A DNA stretch of 64,000 nt from DAOUET01 sp034430155 (lineage in GTDB: Bacteria; Chloroflexota; Anaerolineae; Anaerolineales; UBA4823), in NCBI GenBank assembly GCA_034430155.1, contig DAOUET010000185.1, positions 1 to 64,000 of the forward strand. Direction: 5' to 3'. Positions 52,124 through 61,687 of the stretch are shown one piece after another. The notes beneath the pieces were generated by a model. It saw nothing but the letters and a program-made list of their open reading frames with translations, was not told the DNA's origin and did no database searches. Position 1 is the first letter of the stretch. Every line of letters starts with the position of its first letter. The translations under genes and the position numbers were made by a program.

Positions 52124-53116
52124 ATGCCTAGTGTATCCATCGTGGTGCCATGTTACAATGAACAAGACACGATCCGGTTGTTATTGGAAGCGGTCTGCGG
52201 GCAAAGCTACCCATTAGAAGATATGGAAGTGGTCATCGCAGATGGACTTTCTACCGATTGCACCCGACAAGTGATCGCAACGTTTCAAAACGAACATCCC
52301 GATCTCTGCGTGAGGATTGTAGATAATCCTGAGCATGTCATCCCGGTTGGGATCAACCGGGCGCTGGCAATTGCTAAGGGCGATTACATCGTGCGATTGG
52401 ATGCGCATTCTATACCTCACCAAGATTACGTTACCAGATGTGTAGATGCTCTGAGGGAAGGTCTGGGTGATAATGTAGGCGGAATTTGGGAGATCCGGCC
52501 AGGTGGGGAAAGCTGGCAATCTAGGGCAATTGCCGTCGCGGCTGCTCACCCTTTGGGCGTGGGCGATGCTCGCTATCGGTTAGGCGGAAAAGCCCGGGTG
52601 GTGGACACGGTTCCTTTTGGAGCTTTTCATCGAGAATTAGTTGCACGGGTTGGCGCTTTTGATGAGACGCTGATGACGAACGAGGATTATGAGTTCAATG
52701 TGCGCGTGCGCCGGTCAGGCGGGGTCATTTGGATGGATCCCGCTATTCGTTCAACGTACTTTTCCCGTGGATCGATGGTTGAATTAGCCAAGCAATATTG
52801 GCGTTATGGTTACTGGAAAGCTCGCATGATACGGCGTTATCCAGACACGCTCCGTTGGCGACAGCTATCAGGAGCTTTCGTGCTCAGCTTTCCAATCCTG
52901 GGAATTTTAGCGATATGGTATGCGCTGGCGCGCATGTTGCTTGGCCTAGAAGTGGCCCTTTATGCTTTAGCCTTACTGGTTACGGGCGCTCAAACCGCTT
53001 TGGAGAAGCGCGACCCGGTTTTATTGATGGGCGTGCCTTTGGCAATTGCCATTATGCATTTTGCATGGGGCACAGCCTTTTTGTTCAGCCTATTCAGTTC
53101 CATGTTTGGTTTATGA
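52124..53116 (+). CDS. GT2-family glycosyltransferase (succinoglycan ExoA-like)
   Basis: A 330-residue GT-A glycosyltransferase. The start VSIVVPCYNEQDTIRLLLEAV is the GT2 signature, then VVIADGLSTDCTRQV, the metal-binding region YIVRLDAHSIPH (D-x-H in place of D-x-D) and the acceptor-side TNEDYEFNVRVRRSGG. The C-terminus has about three membrane helices (about 240-325). Probably adds a sugar to a lipid-linked intermediate in exopolysaccharide synthesis. Its stop overlaps the start of the sugar-phosphate transferase gene (ATGA). Confidence 0.88.
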   Translation: MPSVSIVVPCYNEQDTIRLLLEAVCGQSYPLEDMEVVIADGLSTDCTRQVIATFQNEHPDLCVRIVDNPEHVIPVGINRALAIAKGDYIVRLDAHSIPHQDYVTRCVDALREGLGDNVGGIWEIRPGGESWQSRAIAVAAAHPLGVGDARYRLGGKARVVDTVPFGAFHRELVARVGAFDETLMTNEDYEFNVRVRRSGGVIWMDPAIRSTYFSRGSMVELAKQYWRYGYWKARMIRRYPDTLRWRQLSGAFVLSFPILGILAIWYALARMLLGLEVALYALALLVTGAQTALEKRDPVLLMGVPLAIAIMHFAWGTAFLFSLFSSMFGL

Positions 53117-54552
53117 CCTTCCATAAACCTGTGCACAAATCTAATCGGTGGCGCTTGCACCCACGTGAGCGCAAAGTCGTATTGCTGATCGGCGATCTTT
53201 TAATGGCATCAATCGCATTGATCGGCGCTTTGTATTTCTGGGCCAGCGCTGCCCCATTTTTCGGAGGTTTTTCACTTGATTTCCTAAGAGAGCGCCCGCC
53301 GATTTGGTTCTACCTTTTTCCGGTTTTTTGGGTAATTTTGATGATCGAGTTGTACGATACCAGGAGATCGGGAAACTGGAGAGAAACAGTCCGGGGCGTA
53401 GCGATCGCAGTGATAATCGGCTCGGGACTATATCTACTGCTGTATTTCTACTTCACTGACCCTCCCAAGTCGCTATTACCCCGCCGGGGAGTGGCTGGAT
53501 TTCTTGTGGCAGCCGCGCTACTGACCCTGGCCTGGCGTTATATCTACATACGAATATTTACCGCGCCTCAATTCATGCGCCGGGTCATGTTGGTAGGGGC
53601 AGGAAAGACAGGTGAGACTTTGCTGCAGGTGATCAACGATTTATGGCCGCCCCCATTCTATCTGGTAGGGGTTGTCGACGACGACCCCCAGAAGGTCGGA
53701 ATGGAAATTAAAAACCATAAAGTACTAGGAGACTGTAGCTGCCTGTTGGAGATCATTGAAAGGGAGAACGTTTCGGATCTATTAGTGGCAATCTCGGGCG
53801 AGATGAAAGGACAGACCTTCCAGACATTGTTAGACGCACAAGAAAGAGGCATACAAATAACCCGCATGCCGGTGGTTTATGAGGATTTACTTAGTAGAGT
53901 GCCTATAAAATTATTAGAAACAGATTGGCTCTTGCGTTCTTTCGTTGACCAAAGTCGTACCAGCGGATTTTATGAGATTGGCAAACGACTGATGGACATC
54001 GCCGGGGGGTTGATTGGGGTGGCAGCCACTCTGATACTGATGCCTTTTGTAGGTGTGGCGATTTTGATAGAAAGCGGCCCGCCAGTGCTGTATTCTCAAA
54101 CCCGCTATGGACGGGGTGCCCAATTGTATAACATTATTAAATTTCGCACCATGCGGCAGGACGCAGAACCGGATGGTGTACCGCAATGGGCAAAAGAAGA
54201 CGATGAGCGCGCTACGCGGGTCGGTCGTATTTTACGAAAAACCCATCTGGATGAATTGCCACAATTTATCAATGTGTTGCGGGGTGAGATGAGTTTGGTG
54301 GGACCGCGGGCTGAACGCCCAGAACTGGTGGAAATGTTCCAGAGGCATGTGCCGTTTTACAGAGCCCGGTTGTTAGTGAAACCCGGGATAACTGGCTGGG
54401 CTCAGATTAATTTTGGCTATGCATCGACCATCGAAGAGACTGTGACGAAATTAGAATATGATCTATACTATATCAAGCATCGAAATTTATTGATGGACCT
54501 GCTGGTTTTGTTGCGCACACCTGCAACTGTGTTTGGTTTCAGAGGTCAATGA
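53113..54552 (+). CDS. polyprenyl glycosylphosphotransferase (exopolysaccharide initiating sugar transferase)
   Basis: A 479-residue membrane enzyme that starts polysaccharide repeat units by moving a sugar-1-phosphate from a UDP-sugar to undecaprenyl phosphate. The N-terminal part has four or five helices, then a Rossmann-like CoA-binding-type domain (RRVMLVGAGKTGETLLQVI, VGVVDDDPQKVG). The C-terminal catalytic domain has GKRLMDIAGGLIGVAATL, LYNIIKFRTM, KTHLDELPQFINVLRGEMSLVGPRAERPE and ITGWAQINFGYA. The ATG at 53113 overlaps the stop of the GT2 gene; the same frame is open further upstream, but that part is only a shadow of GT2. Confidence 0.92.
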   Translation: MTFHKPVHKSNRWRLHPRERKVVLLIGDLLMASIALIGALYFWASAAPFFGGFSLDFLRERPPIWFYLFPVFWVILMIELYDTRRSGNWRETVRGVAIAVIIGSGLYLLLYFYFTDPPKSLLPRRGVAGFLVAAALLTLAWRYIYIRIFTAPQFMRRVMLVGAGKTGETLLQVINDLWPPPFYLVGVVDDDPQKVGMEIKNHKVLGDCSCLLEIIERENVSDLLVAISGEMKGQTFQTLLDAQERGIQITRMPVVYEDLLSRVPIKLLETDWLLRSFVDQSRTSGFYEIGKRLMDIAGGLIGVAATLILMPFVGVAILIESGPPVLYSQTRYGRGAQLYNIIKFRTMRQDAEPDGVPQWAKEDDERATRVGRILRKTHLDELPQFINVLRGEMSLVGPRAERPELVEMFQRHVPFYRARLLVKPGITGWAQINFGYASTIEETVTKLEYDLYYIKHRNLLMDLLVLLRTPATVFGFRGQ

Positions 54553-54553
54553 G

Positions 54554-56440
54554 ATGAGGATCAGCTTACGCTATCCCAACCGAGCGCTATTTTTGGGGGA
54601 CCTGTTTATGATCGTGGTCTCAGTACTAGCCAGTTTCGCGTTGCGCTTGCCACTGGGACCGTTGTTTCTTGATTATTTTCCGCAGGCCTTGTGGATGACT
54701 GGCATAGCATTAGTCGTCAAACCAGTTGTTTATTTCAACTTCGGTTTGTATCGCAGAGTTTGGGCATATGCCAGCATAAGAGAGCTGAAGCTAATTGCGG
54801 CCGCGGTCACAGCTGCTTCAGTGGTAGTGGCGCTGATCGTTATTCTCTTGACCCCTTTGAATCTCTACCAGGGATTCCCTCGCAGTGTTTTGGCGATTGA
54901 TTGGTTGCTGTCTATTCTGGCAGTCGGTGGTCTGCGTTTATCTCTACGACTCCTGGCAGAGAGTAGAAGTAGCGCCGCGGAGGTGCCAGGACGAGAACGC
55001 CGGGTGCTCATCGTGGGTGCAGGAGACGCAGGAGCTTTAGTCGTCCGGGAGATGCAGAAAAATCCTCAACTGAAATTCGTGCCAATCTGCTTCATAGATG
55101 ATGATCCTACCAAGCAAAAACAACACATCCACGATGTCCCTGTGGCGGGGAAACTCAACGATTTGGGGCGCGTTGTTGATTCAAAGCGTATTCAAGAAGT
55201 AATTATCGCGCTTCCTAGCGCGCCAGGGGGTGTCGTGCGGCATGTGACCGAAACTTGCCGACGTAAAAGCGTCCCTTTCCGGACTATGCCGGGCATTTAT
55301 GAACTGATTGGTGGCAAGATAAATGTTGGTCGCCTGAGAGAAGTAGATATCGCTGATCTGTTACGGCGGGCACCGGCCCAGATTGACGAAAACTTAATCG
55401 GATCAAGCCTGAGTGGACGACGCGTGCTGATCACTGGGGCGGGCGGATCTATTGGGAGTGAATTATGCCGCCAGGTTGCCAGATGGGGTCCTTCTGCGCT
55501 AATCCTGCTCGGTCACGGCGAGAACAGCATTTTTGCTACCTTGTTGGAATTAGAGGAAAGCTTCCCTTCATTGCCTCTTCATCCCGTAATCGCCGATGTG
55601 CGGGATCTGGACCGCATGAGTACGATTTTTGAAAACCACCGCCCGCAATATGTATTCCACACCGCTGCCCATAAGCATGTTCCTTTAATGGAAATAAATG
55701 TGGAGGAAGCAATCACCAACAATGTGGTAGGTACGCGTAATGTGGTCGAAGTAGCCTTGAGCTACGGCGTTGAACGGCTGGTGATGATTTCTTCGGATAA
55801 AGCCATCCGTCCATCCAGTGTGATGGGTGCCACAAAACGCTTGGCAGAGCTAATGGTTCTGGAGGCAGCTCACCGTTCGGGTCGGGCGTTCTCAGCGGTG
55901 CGGTTTGGCAATGTATTGGGCAGCCGCGGCAGCGTGGTGCCACTCTTCAAACGCCAGATCGCCAGAGGCGGGCCGGTGACCGTAACCCATCCAGAAATGA
56001 AACGTTTTTTTATGACCATACCAGAGGCGGTCCACCTCGTTTTACAAGCTGCCGTGATGGGAAAGGGTGGGGAGGTGTTTGTCCTCAAGATGGGCGAACA
56101 AATTCGGATTCTGGACTTAGCGGAGGATTTGATCAAATTGTCGGGATTAGAGCCGGGCCGTGACGTTGATATTGTTTTTACTGGTATACGTCCGGGTGAT
56201 AAATTAAGCGAAGACCTGTGGGATAAGTGGGCGCAGTTCGAATCGACTGATCATCCAGATATCTTGCGCTTGGTTGATGAAGACATCATAAGCGCACCTG
56301 CGCTCAATCGGACTGTAAATGAACTGGAATATCTGGCTCGAGAAGGCGATGCCAACGCCATCGTAGATCTGCTTGACACAGTCATCCCAGGTGCGGCAGT
56401 CCGCAGCACGCCGCCACCTGATATGACCTCCGTCCTCTAA
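54554..56440 (+). CDS. CapD/FlaA1-like nucleotide-sugar 4,6-dehydratase/epimerase membrane protein
   Basis: A 628-residue protein: four N-terminal helices (about 10-125), a first Rossmann domain (RRVLIVGAGDAGALVVREM), then the catalytic extended SDR (RRVLITGAGGSIGSELCRQ, TAAHKHVPLMEINVEEAITNN, ISSDKAIRPSSVMGATKRLAE, VRFGNVLGSRGSVVPLFKRQI). The usual catalytic Tyr is Met in S-V-M-G-A-T-K, as in other FlaA1/PglF/CapD enzymes, which dehydrate UDP-GlcNAc. It likely supplies the modified sugar used by the initiating transferase one base upstream. The ATG at 54554 has GAGG 8 bases ahead; an upstream in-frame start at 54533 overlaps the previous gene. Confidence 0.92.
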   Translation: MRISLRYPNRALFLGDLFMIVVSVLASFALRLPLGPLFLDYFPQALWMTGIALVVKPVVYFNFGLYRRVWAYASIRELKLIAAAVTAASVVVALIVILLTPLNLYQGFPRSVLAIDWLLSILAVGGLRLSLRLLAESRSSAAEVPGRERRVLIVGAGDAGALVVREMQKNPQLKFVPICFIDDDPTKQKQHIHDVPVAGKLNDLGRVVDSKRIQEVIIALPSAPGGVVRHVTETCRRKSVPFRTMPGIYELIGGKINVGRLREVDIADLLRRAPAQIDENLIGSSLSGRRVLITGAGGSIGSELCRQVARWGPSALILLGHGENSIFATLLELEESFPSLPLHPVIADVRDLDRMSTIFENHRPQYVFHTAAHKHVPLMEINVEEAITNNVVGTRNVVEVALSYGVERLVMISSDKAIRPSSVMGATKRLAELMVLEAAHRSGRAFSAVRFGNVLGSRGSVVPLFKRQIARGGPVTVTHPEMKRFFMTIPEAVHLVLQAAVMGKGGEVFVLKMGEQIRILDLAEDLIKLSGLEPGRDVDIVFTGIRPGDKLSEDLWDKWAQFESTDHPDILRLVDEDIISAPALNRTVNELEYLAREGDANAIVDLLDTVIPGAAVRSTPPPDMTSVL

Positions 56441-56503
56441 TATTCCTTAATCTAGAATGCCTTTGATCGGCGAGGAAGATATTTTCTCCCCGTTGAAAAG
56501 AGA

Positions 56504-57562
56504 GTGTTGAAATTTTTTTCGGGTATGCCTGAAATATCGACTTCAGAATGGGAAGCATTCCTGGCTGGTTATCCGGATGCCCACCTGTTGCAAACAAGAG
56601 CTTGGGGTGATCTCAAAGCTGCCTTTGGCTGGGAAGTTGCCCATGTGCTATCACGTGGCAACCACCCGGTTGGCGCCCAGGTGCTTTTCCGGCGTTTCTT
56701 TCCCGGTTTAACCCTGGCTTATATCCCCAAAGGGCCAGTTGGTCAGGGGGGCAAGAGTGACCCTGAACAGAGAAGAAGTCTCTTATGGGAGCAACTCTGG
56801 CCAGAAGTGGATGCGTTGTGCCGAAGGAAAGGTTGTGTTTTTCTTAAAGTCGAACCCGATCTGTGGGAATGCATACCTGAAGCGCAATCTGCTATTACTC
56901 CACCAGGGTTTTTAATAAGCCCCCAAGCTATACAACCCCCGCGTACCTTCCTAGTGGATTTGCGAGATGATGAGGAGACCATCCTGGCACGCATGAAACA
57001 AAAGACGCGCTATAACATTCGCCTAGCGTTAAAAAAGGGGGTTGTCATACGGCCATTGGCAAATTTAGAGATATTCTACGATCTAATGGAGGCGACAGGC
57101 AAACGGGATGAATTTGAAGTGCACAGTCTCGATTATTATCGTCGAAGTTACGAGCTGTTTCACCCGCCTGACGAATGTGAGTTGTTAGTAGCAGAGTACG
57201 CCCATGAACCTTTAGCGGTTTTGATGATCTTCGCACATGGCAAGCGCGCCTGGTATTTTTATGGAGCCTCTTCGAAGGTACATCGCGAATGGATGCCAAC
57301 GTATCTGCTGCAATGGGAAACCATGCGTTGGGCGCGAGCTCATGGGTGCATCGAATATGATCTATGGGGCGTCCCGGATTTTGATGAAGATATGCTGGAG
57401 GGAGAATTTACGAAGCGCTCTGATGGATTGTGGGGTGTGTACCGCTTCAAGCGAGGCTTCGGAGGGCAATTAAGGCGCGCCGTGGGTCCATGGGACCGTG
57501 CTTACAAACCGATATTATATAAATTTTACCGTTGGTGGGTAGGAAGAAGCGGGGGTGAGTGA
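56504..57562 (+). CDS. FemAB-family (lipid II:glycine glycyltransferase-like) aminoacyltransferase, first copy
   Basis: A 352-residue protein with the double GNAT fold of FemX/FemA/FemB. Family blocks are DAHLLQTRAWGDLKAAFGW, ARMKQKTRYNIRLALKKGVVIR, DEFEVHSLDYYRRSYE, RAWYFYGASSKVHREWMPTYLLQWETMRWARAHG and EYDLWGVPDFDED. Classical members add amino acids from charged tRNA to peptidoglycan stem peptides; related proteins in polysaccharide loci may acylate sugars instead. The coiled-coil arm of true FemA is absent. A GTG start at 56504 is used; no strong ribosome site is evident, and ATG 56525 is an alternative. It follows the polysaccharide genes and precedes a paralogue. Confidence 0.85.
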   Translation: MLKFFSGMPEISTSEWEAFLAGYPDAHLLQTRAWGDLKAAFGWEVAHVLSRGNHPVGAQVLFRRFFPGLTLAYIPKGPVGQGGKSDPEQRRSLLWEQLWPEVDALCRRKGCVFLKVEPDLWECIPEAQSAITPPGFLISPQAIQPPRTFLVDLRDDEETILARMKQKTRYNIRLALKKGVVIRPLANLEIFYDLMEATGKRDEFEVHSLDYYRRSYELFHPPDECELLVAEYAHEPLAVLMIFAHGKRAWYFYGASSKVHREWMPTYLLQWETMRWARAHGCIEYDLWGVPDFDEDMLEGEFTKRSDGLWGVYRFKRGFGGQLRRAVGPWDRAYKPILYKFYRWWVGRSGGE

Positions 57563-57645
57563 AAAGGCGAAGTTGTCGGGGATGCCCGTTGATCTGTCGG
57601 GCTTTCTGTACTCGGTTTCTTTCTTAATTAGGATTTGATGCTTTC

Positions 57646-58746
57646 ATGGACGCCATTACCTGGAACTCACTGCTTACCTCATTACCCAAAGCGCACATCC
57701 TACAGACCTGGCAGTGGGCAAAGGTTAAATCGCAGTTTGGCTGGCAACCAACCCCAACTGTATGGCACGACCGTCAAGGAGATCTAACCGCTCTCGCCAT
57801 GGTGCTGGAGCGCAGTGTGTCCATCTTGGGTTTTGGCCCACAATTGCGGGTGATGTATGTCCCAAAAGGACCGATCTTAAAGGACTGGTCCGAGATGGGC
57901 TTGCGAAAGCAGGTCCTGAGCGACTTGAAGAACCTGGCGCGAAGAAGGAGGGCCATATTTATCAAAATCGATCCAGAGGTAGTTCTAGGAAAGGGGATAG
58001 ACGACGTGCCTCAGGCACGTCCTGACCCTTTGGGGGATGAAGTAGTATCTGATTTGACACAACGCGGATGGCGTTATTCACGCGAGCAAATCCAGTTTCG
58101 AAATACCGTAATAATCGATTTGACACTTTCCGAAGATGAACTCCTGGCGCGCATGAAGCAGAAGACGCGATATAACCTTCGATTGGCGGGTCGTAAGGGT
58201 GTCACCATTCGTCCTGGCTCAGATGGCGATCTCGACATGCTCTTCCACTTGTACGCTAAAACCTCTGTAAGGGATGGTTTTGTCATCCGGGAAGCGGACT
58301 ATTACCAGCAGGTCTGGAAGACTTTTATGCAGGCCGATATGGCGGAGCCGCTGATCGCTGAGGTGAACCATGAAGCAGTAGCAGCCTTGATACTTTTTCA
58401 CTTCAATGGAAAAGCTTGGTATCTGTATGGCATGTCGCGAGAAGCACACCGAGAGAAAATGCCGAATTACTTGCTGCAGTGGGAAGCCATGCGACGTGCC
58501 AAGAACCTGGGGTGCGAGACATATGATTTATGGGGTGCACCAGATGTCTTTAGTTCAGGTGATCCGTTATGGAGCGTATATCGCTTCAAAGAGGGTTTTG
58601 GAGGAGAGGTAGTGCGCACGATCGGTGCGTGGGATTTACCGGTCCGCCCTTTTTATTACCGGCTCTATACCCAGGTCTTACCAAGAATGCTGGATCTGAT
58701 GCGTAGGCGAGGGGCAACCCAGACAAGAGACTTCTTAGCAGTTTGA
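57646..58746 (+). CDS. FemAB-family aminoacyltransferase, second copy
   Basis: A 366-residue paralogue of the preceding gene. It shares KAHILQTWQWAKVKSQFGW, ARMKQKTRYNLRLAGRKGVTIRP, DGFVIREADYYQQVWK, KAWYLYGMSREAHREKMPNYLLQWEAMRRAKNLG and YDLWGAPD, and differs mainly in the N-terminal third and by a C-terminal extension. The two probably arose by tandem duplication and may add successive residues to a cell-wall or capsule precursor. An ATG at 57646 gives the expected start DAITWNSLLTSLPKAHIL. It is separated from the first copy by 83 bases. Confidence 0.87.
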   Translation: MDAITWNSLLTSLPKAHILQTWQWAKVKSQFGWQPTPTVWHDRQGDLTALAMVLERSVSILGFGPQLRVMYVPKGPILKDWSEMGLRKQVLSDLKNLARRRRAIFIKIDPEVVLGKGIDDVPQARPDPLGDEVVSDLTQRGWRYSREQIQFRNTVIIDLTLSEDELLARMKQKTRYNLRLAGRKGVTIRPGSDGDLDMLFHLYAKTSVRDGFVIREADYYQQVWKTFMQADMAEPLIAEVNHEAVAALILFHFNGKAWYLYGMSREAHREKMPNYLLQWEAMRRAKNLGCETYDLWGAPDVFSSGDPLWSVYRFKEGFGGEVVRTIGAWDLPVRPFYYRLYTQVLPRMLDLMRRRGATQTRDFLAV

Positions 58747-58858
58747 TCTTTTAGGCGGTAAACGGCAGTAATAGATTGGGTGAGGAAGATCTAGAACAGG
58801 GTCGTTCTCGCTTAGCAAAGGACAAATTTTTATTTTTTAATAGACAGGATGGGAACTC

Positions 58859-59824
58859 ATGAGAAATTTGCCCAGACTCCCAATTGCGCATTTACCTACG
58901 GCGATTGAGCCAATGCCGCGTCTTTCGGGGGCATTAGGGGGACCACAAATTTTCGTGAAGCGAGACGACCAGACCGGTCTGGCTTTTGGCGGCAATAAAA
59001 CCCGTAAGCTGGAATTCCTGTTAGCTGAAGCGCAAGCGCATGGGGCGCGCACTTTGATCTCAGTTGGGGCAGTTCAGTCAAATCACTGCCGGCAGACCGC
59101 TGCTGCTGCGGCCAGGTATGGTTTTAAATGTATGCTCGTACTGGCAGGCAAACCACCGGAATCTCCTTCGGGCAACCTTTTACTTGATCGCCTGTTGGGA
59201 GCGGAAATTGTGTGGAGCGATCCTGCTGAAAGAGAGCAAGTATTACAACAAACCTTTGAGCAAGCCTGGGATAGCGGAAAACGACCCTATCTGATCCCCA
59301 CGGGTGGCTCTAACGCAACCGGAGCAGTTGCTTATGCTCTGGCGATCAAAGAGATGCTTGAGCAAAATTTTCTTCCGGATTGGATAGTTTTTGCAACCGC
59401 ATCAGGCGGCACCCAGGCAGGATTAGTTGCGGGAGCTGACCTGTTTGGCTATCACGGGGGGATATTAGGCATTAGCATAGCTAAATCAGAGCAGATAATG
59501 GAAGACAGGGTAGCATCCCTGGCAGAAGAAATTGCTGAGCGTTTAGGAGAGAGCAGACGCTTTAAAAAGGAAGATATTCAGGTTAATTCGGATTATCTTG
59601 GTGAAAACTATGGGGCGATGGGAAAGGCAGAGCTAGAGGCAATCTATCTTTTTGCACGCCAGGAGGGTTTGCTGCTCGATCCGGTTTATACCGGCAAGGC
59701 TGCGGCAGGTTTAATTGACCTGATTCGTAAGGGTTTCTTCCCTAAGGATCAAAGGATTCTTTTCTGGCACACTGGTGGCGCACCAACGTTGTTAGCAGAT
59801 GAGTATCGTGAATTGTTGGCATAG
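58859..59824 (+). CDS. D-cysteine desulfhydrase / ACC deaminase-family PLP enzyme
   Basis: A 321-residue fold-type II PLP enzyme. The cofactor Lys is in AFGGNKTRKLEFLLAEA, SVGAVQSNHCRQTAAAAA is the substrate loop, TGGSNATGAVAY the phosphate-binding Gly loop, ATASGGTQAGLVAG a second such loop and DPVYTGKAAAGLI the C-terminal block. The N-terminal start RLPIAHLPTAIEPMPRLSGALGG is the family's P-T-P-(I)-x-x-L pattern. Members degrade D-cysteine to pyruvate, H2S and ammonia or open the ACC ring; sequence alone favours D-cysteine desulfhydrase in bacteria without plant association. It is a single gene, convergent with the cyclase operon. Confidence 0.88.
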   Translation: MRNLPRLPIAHLPTAIEPMPRLSGALGGPQIFVKRDDQTGLAFGGNKTRKLEFLLAEAQAHGARTLISVGAVQSNHCRQTAAAAARYGFKCMLVLAGKPPESPSGNLLLDRLLGAEIVWSDPAEREQVLQQTFEQAWDSGKRPYLIPTGGSNATGAVAYALAIKEMLEQNFLPDWIVFATASGGTQAGLVAGADLFGYHGGILGISIAKSEQIMEDRVASLAEEIAERLGESRRFKKEDIQVNSDYLGENYGAMGKAELEAIYLFARQEGLLLDPVYTGKAAAGLIDLIRKGFFPKDQRILFWHTGGAPTLLADEYRELLA

Positions 59825-59845
59825 AAGGTGGATGCTTTCCGTGTC

Positions 59846-59883
59846 GAAGGGGGTTTTGTTTCGATTTATCGGGGAAAACCTTC
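59846..59883. terminator. possible terminator between convergent genes
   Basis: GAAGGGGGTTTT can pair with AAAACCTTC, bulging three G, across a 17-base loop. It stands between the stops of the desulfhydrase (plus) and cyclase (minus) genes; the pairing is imperfect. Confidence 0.35.
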
Positions 59884-59933
59884 ACCAGCCTGTCTCGATA
59901 TCTTAAACGCATAGAGGCCTTGGAATCAAGGTT

Positions 59934-61682
59934 TCATTTCTTCATTGCCAATAGCTCATACACTAAGATGGGTTGGCTTTTACCTTTTGCTTGGACTGGT
60001 ACGACCGGACGGACTTTGACCTGGTGATTTACTTGTTGGAAAACCGTGGTGCTTATCAGAATTTGCCCGGCTGTGGCATTCTCCTGAATGCGTTTGGCGG
60101 TATTCACGCTATCACCAATGGCGGTGTAATCCATGCGTTTTTCAGTGCCAATCAAACCTAGAACAGCTTCACCGTAGTGAATGCCAATCCCGAACGAGAG
60201 CCGGAATTCTGGGGGCATTTTTTCATGAACTGCGATGATAGCCTCCCGGATTGCCAAGGCGGCGTTCACAGCTCGCAAGGCATGATCGGTTTGGGGGATA
60301 GGGGCGTTGAAGAATGCCATAACGGCGTCGCCGATAAATTTATCGATGGTTCCTTGGTGGGCGAGTATGGCTTCGGTAGCGGCTCCCAGGTAGCAATTCA
60401 ACACAGATACCAGTTGTTCGGGGTCAAAGTGCTCGCTGAAACCTGTAAATCCGCGGATATCAGCAAAGAGCGTGGTGATTTGGGTCCGTGTGCCACCCAG
60501 CTTCAATTCATTGGTGTTGATTTGCTCGATGACTGCTGGAGAAACCATACGTTCAAACAAGCGTCGTTGGGCTTCTAGTTTCCGTTTCTCGGTGAGATCG
60601 TCCAGCACGATGGCGATACCGCGGGTGTTTTGGTCCGCGTCTTTAAGAGGAGCCAGGTTGAAACTGAGCGTGACGGGACCCCTTTTCGGCAAAATCAGCT
60701 GGAACTCGCGACCAATGATCTGACGGTTGGTCTTCCGGACAAAAGCCAGGTAAAAAGTGAAGTCGGAGGAGACGGTAGGGAAGATATCTACTATGTCCTG
60801 ACCTAGTAGCTCGGATTCGTCAAAGCCGAGAATAACTTCAGCTGAACGGTTGGCAAGCGTAATTCTATCTTGAGCATCCAGGGTGATCACACCGCTTACT
60901 ATTGAGGAGAAGACATCACCCATCAAATTTTTCAATTCGGTAACTTCAGCGAGGGTATCCCGGACTGATTCGAACAGCCGAGCATTCTCAATCACTACAG
61001 CAGCCTGATTGGCAAAAGCGGTTAGAAGATTCAGCTCTGTTTCGGTGAAAAGCCCGGTACGAATGCGGTTATCGGCATAGATTACGCCAGTCAATTCGTC
61101 CTTCACTTTTAGGGGGACACACAAGATTGAGCGAAGATTCAGGGCAATAACACTTTCCTGGTTGTCAAAGCGCGGATCCTGTTGGGCATTTGTGGTCAAG
61201 ACCGGCTGACCTCTCGATACTACCTGGTTGACCACACTGCGGCTGATGGCGAAGTCGGAAGTCTCCAAGGTTTCCTGCTCTAAATTTCGGGCAATTTGAA
61301 TGGTCATGTTGCCAGCCTCATCGCGCAGCATGAGAAATCCACGTTCTGCACCAGTCAGGCGGATGATCGTATCCATTACGATGCGCAACACTTCGTTTAG
61401 TTCTAATGAGGAATTGATTACATGGCTGATGCTCACCAAAGAAAAGAGATTATGGTGTTCTTCTTCGATTTTAGATATCTTCCGACCGATTCGGTTAAGG
61501 GCTCCCACCAATTGGGTGAGATCATCCAGAACTTCTGCTAGAGTCGTACTGTCTAATTGAGAAGCGCTTTTTTGGAGCACTTCCCGAATCTGATCAGCAA
61601 GCTCACACAAGCGAAGGATTTGTTTATCTAGAGGTAAGGAAGAAGAGGAATTGAGTAAATCGTCGTCCACGGGAGAGCTCAT
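59934..61682 (-). CDS. GAF-PAS class III adenylate/guanylate cyclase
   Basis: A 582-residue soluble signalling enzyme. Residues 1-70 are helical; a GAF domain follows (about 80-235, SISHVINSSLELNEVLRIVMDTIIRLTGAERGFLML), then a PAS domain (about 245-355, ITLANRSAEVILGFDESELLGQDIVDIF) and a class III cyclase domain (about 390-570). The cyclase keeps both metal Asp (TTLFADIRGFTGFSE and IDKFIGDAVMAFFNAP), the base-selecting Lys in GTEKRMDYTAIGDSVN and the Arg in NTAKRIQ, so it should be active. Input is probably a small ligand or redox signal. It begins 5 bases after the stop of the transglutaminase-like gene, so the two form an operon. Confidence 0.92.
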   Translation of the reverse strand: MSSPVDDDLLNSSSSLPLDKQILRLCELADQIREVLQKSASQLDSTTLAEVLDDLTQLVGALNRIGRKISKIEEEHHNLFSLVSISHVINSSLELNEVLRIVMDTIIRLTGAERGFLMLRDEAGNMTIQIARNLEQETLETSDFAISRSVVNQVVSRGQPVLTTNAQQDPRFDNQESVIALNLRSILCVPLKVKDELTGVIYADNRIRTGLFTETELNLLTAFANQAAVVIENARLFESVRDTLAEVTELKNLMGDVFSSIVSGVITLDAQDRITLANRSAEVILGFDESELLGQDIVDIFPTVSSDFTFYLAFVRKTNRQIIGREFQLILPKRGPVTLSFNLAPLKDADQNTRGIAIVLDDLTEKRKLEAQRRLFERMVSPAVIEQINTNELKLGGTRTQITTLFADIRGFTGFSEHFDPEQLVSVLNCYLGAATEAILAHQGTIDKFIGDAVMAFFNAPIPQTDHALRAVNAALAIREAIIAVHEKMPPEFRLSFGIGIHYGEAVLGLIGTEKRMDYTAIGDSVNTAKRIQENATAGQILISTTVFQQVNHQVKVRPVVPVQAKGKSQPILVYELLAMKK

Positions 61683-61687
61683 CGTGG

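Noticed and set aside
52798..53112. N-terminal extension of the sugar transferase frame
   Set aside because: The extension is a shadow of the GT2 gene; membrane helices of the transferase begin after the ATG at 53113, which overlaps the GT2 stop.
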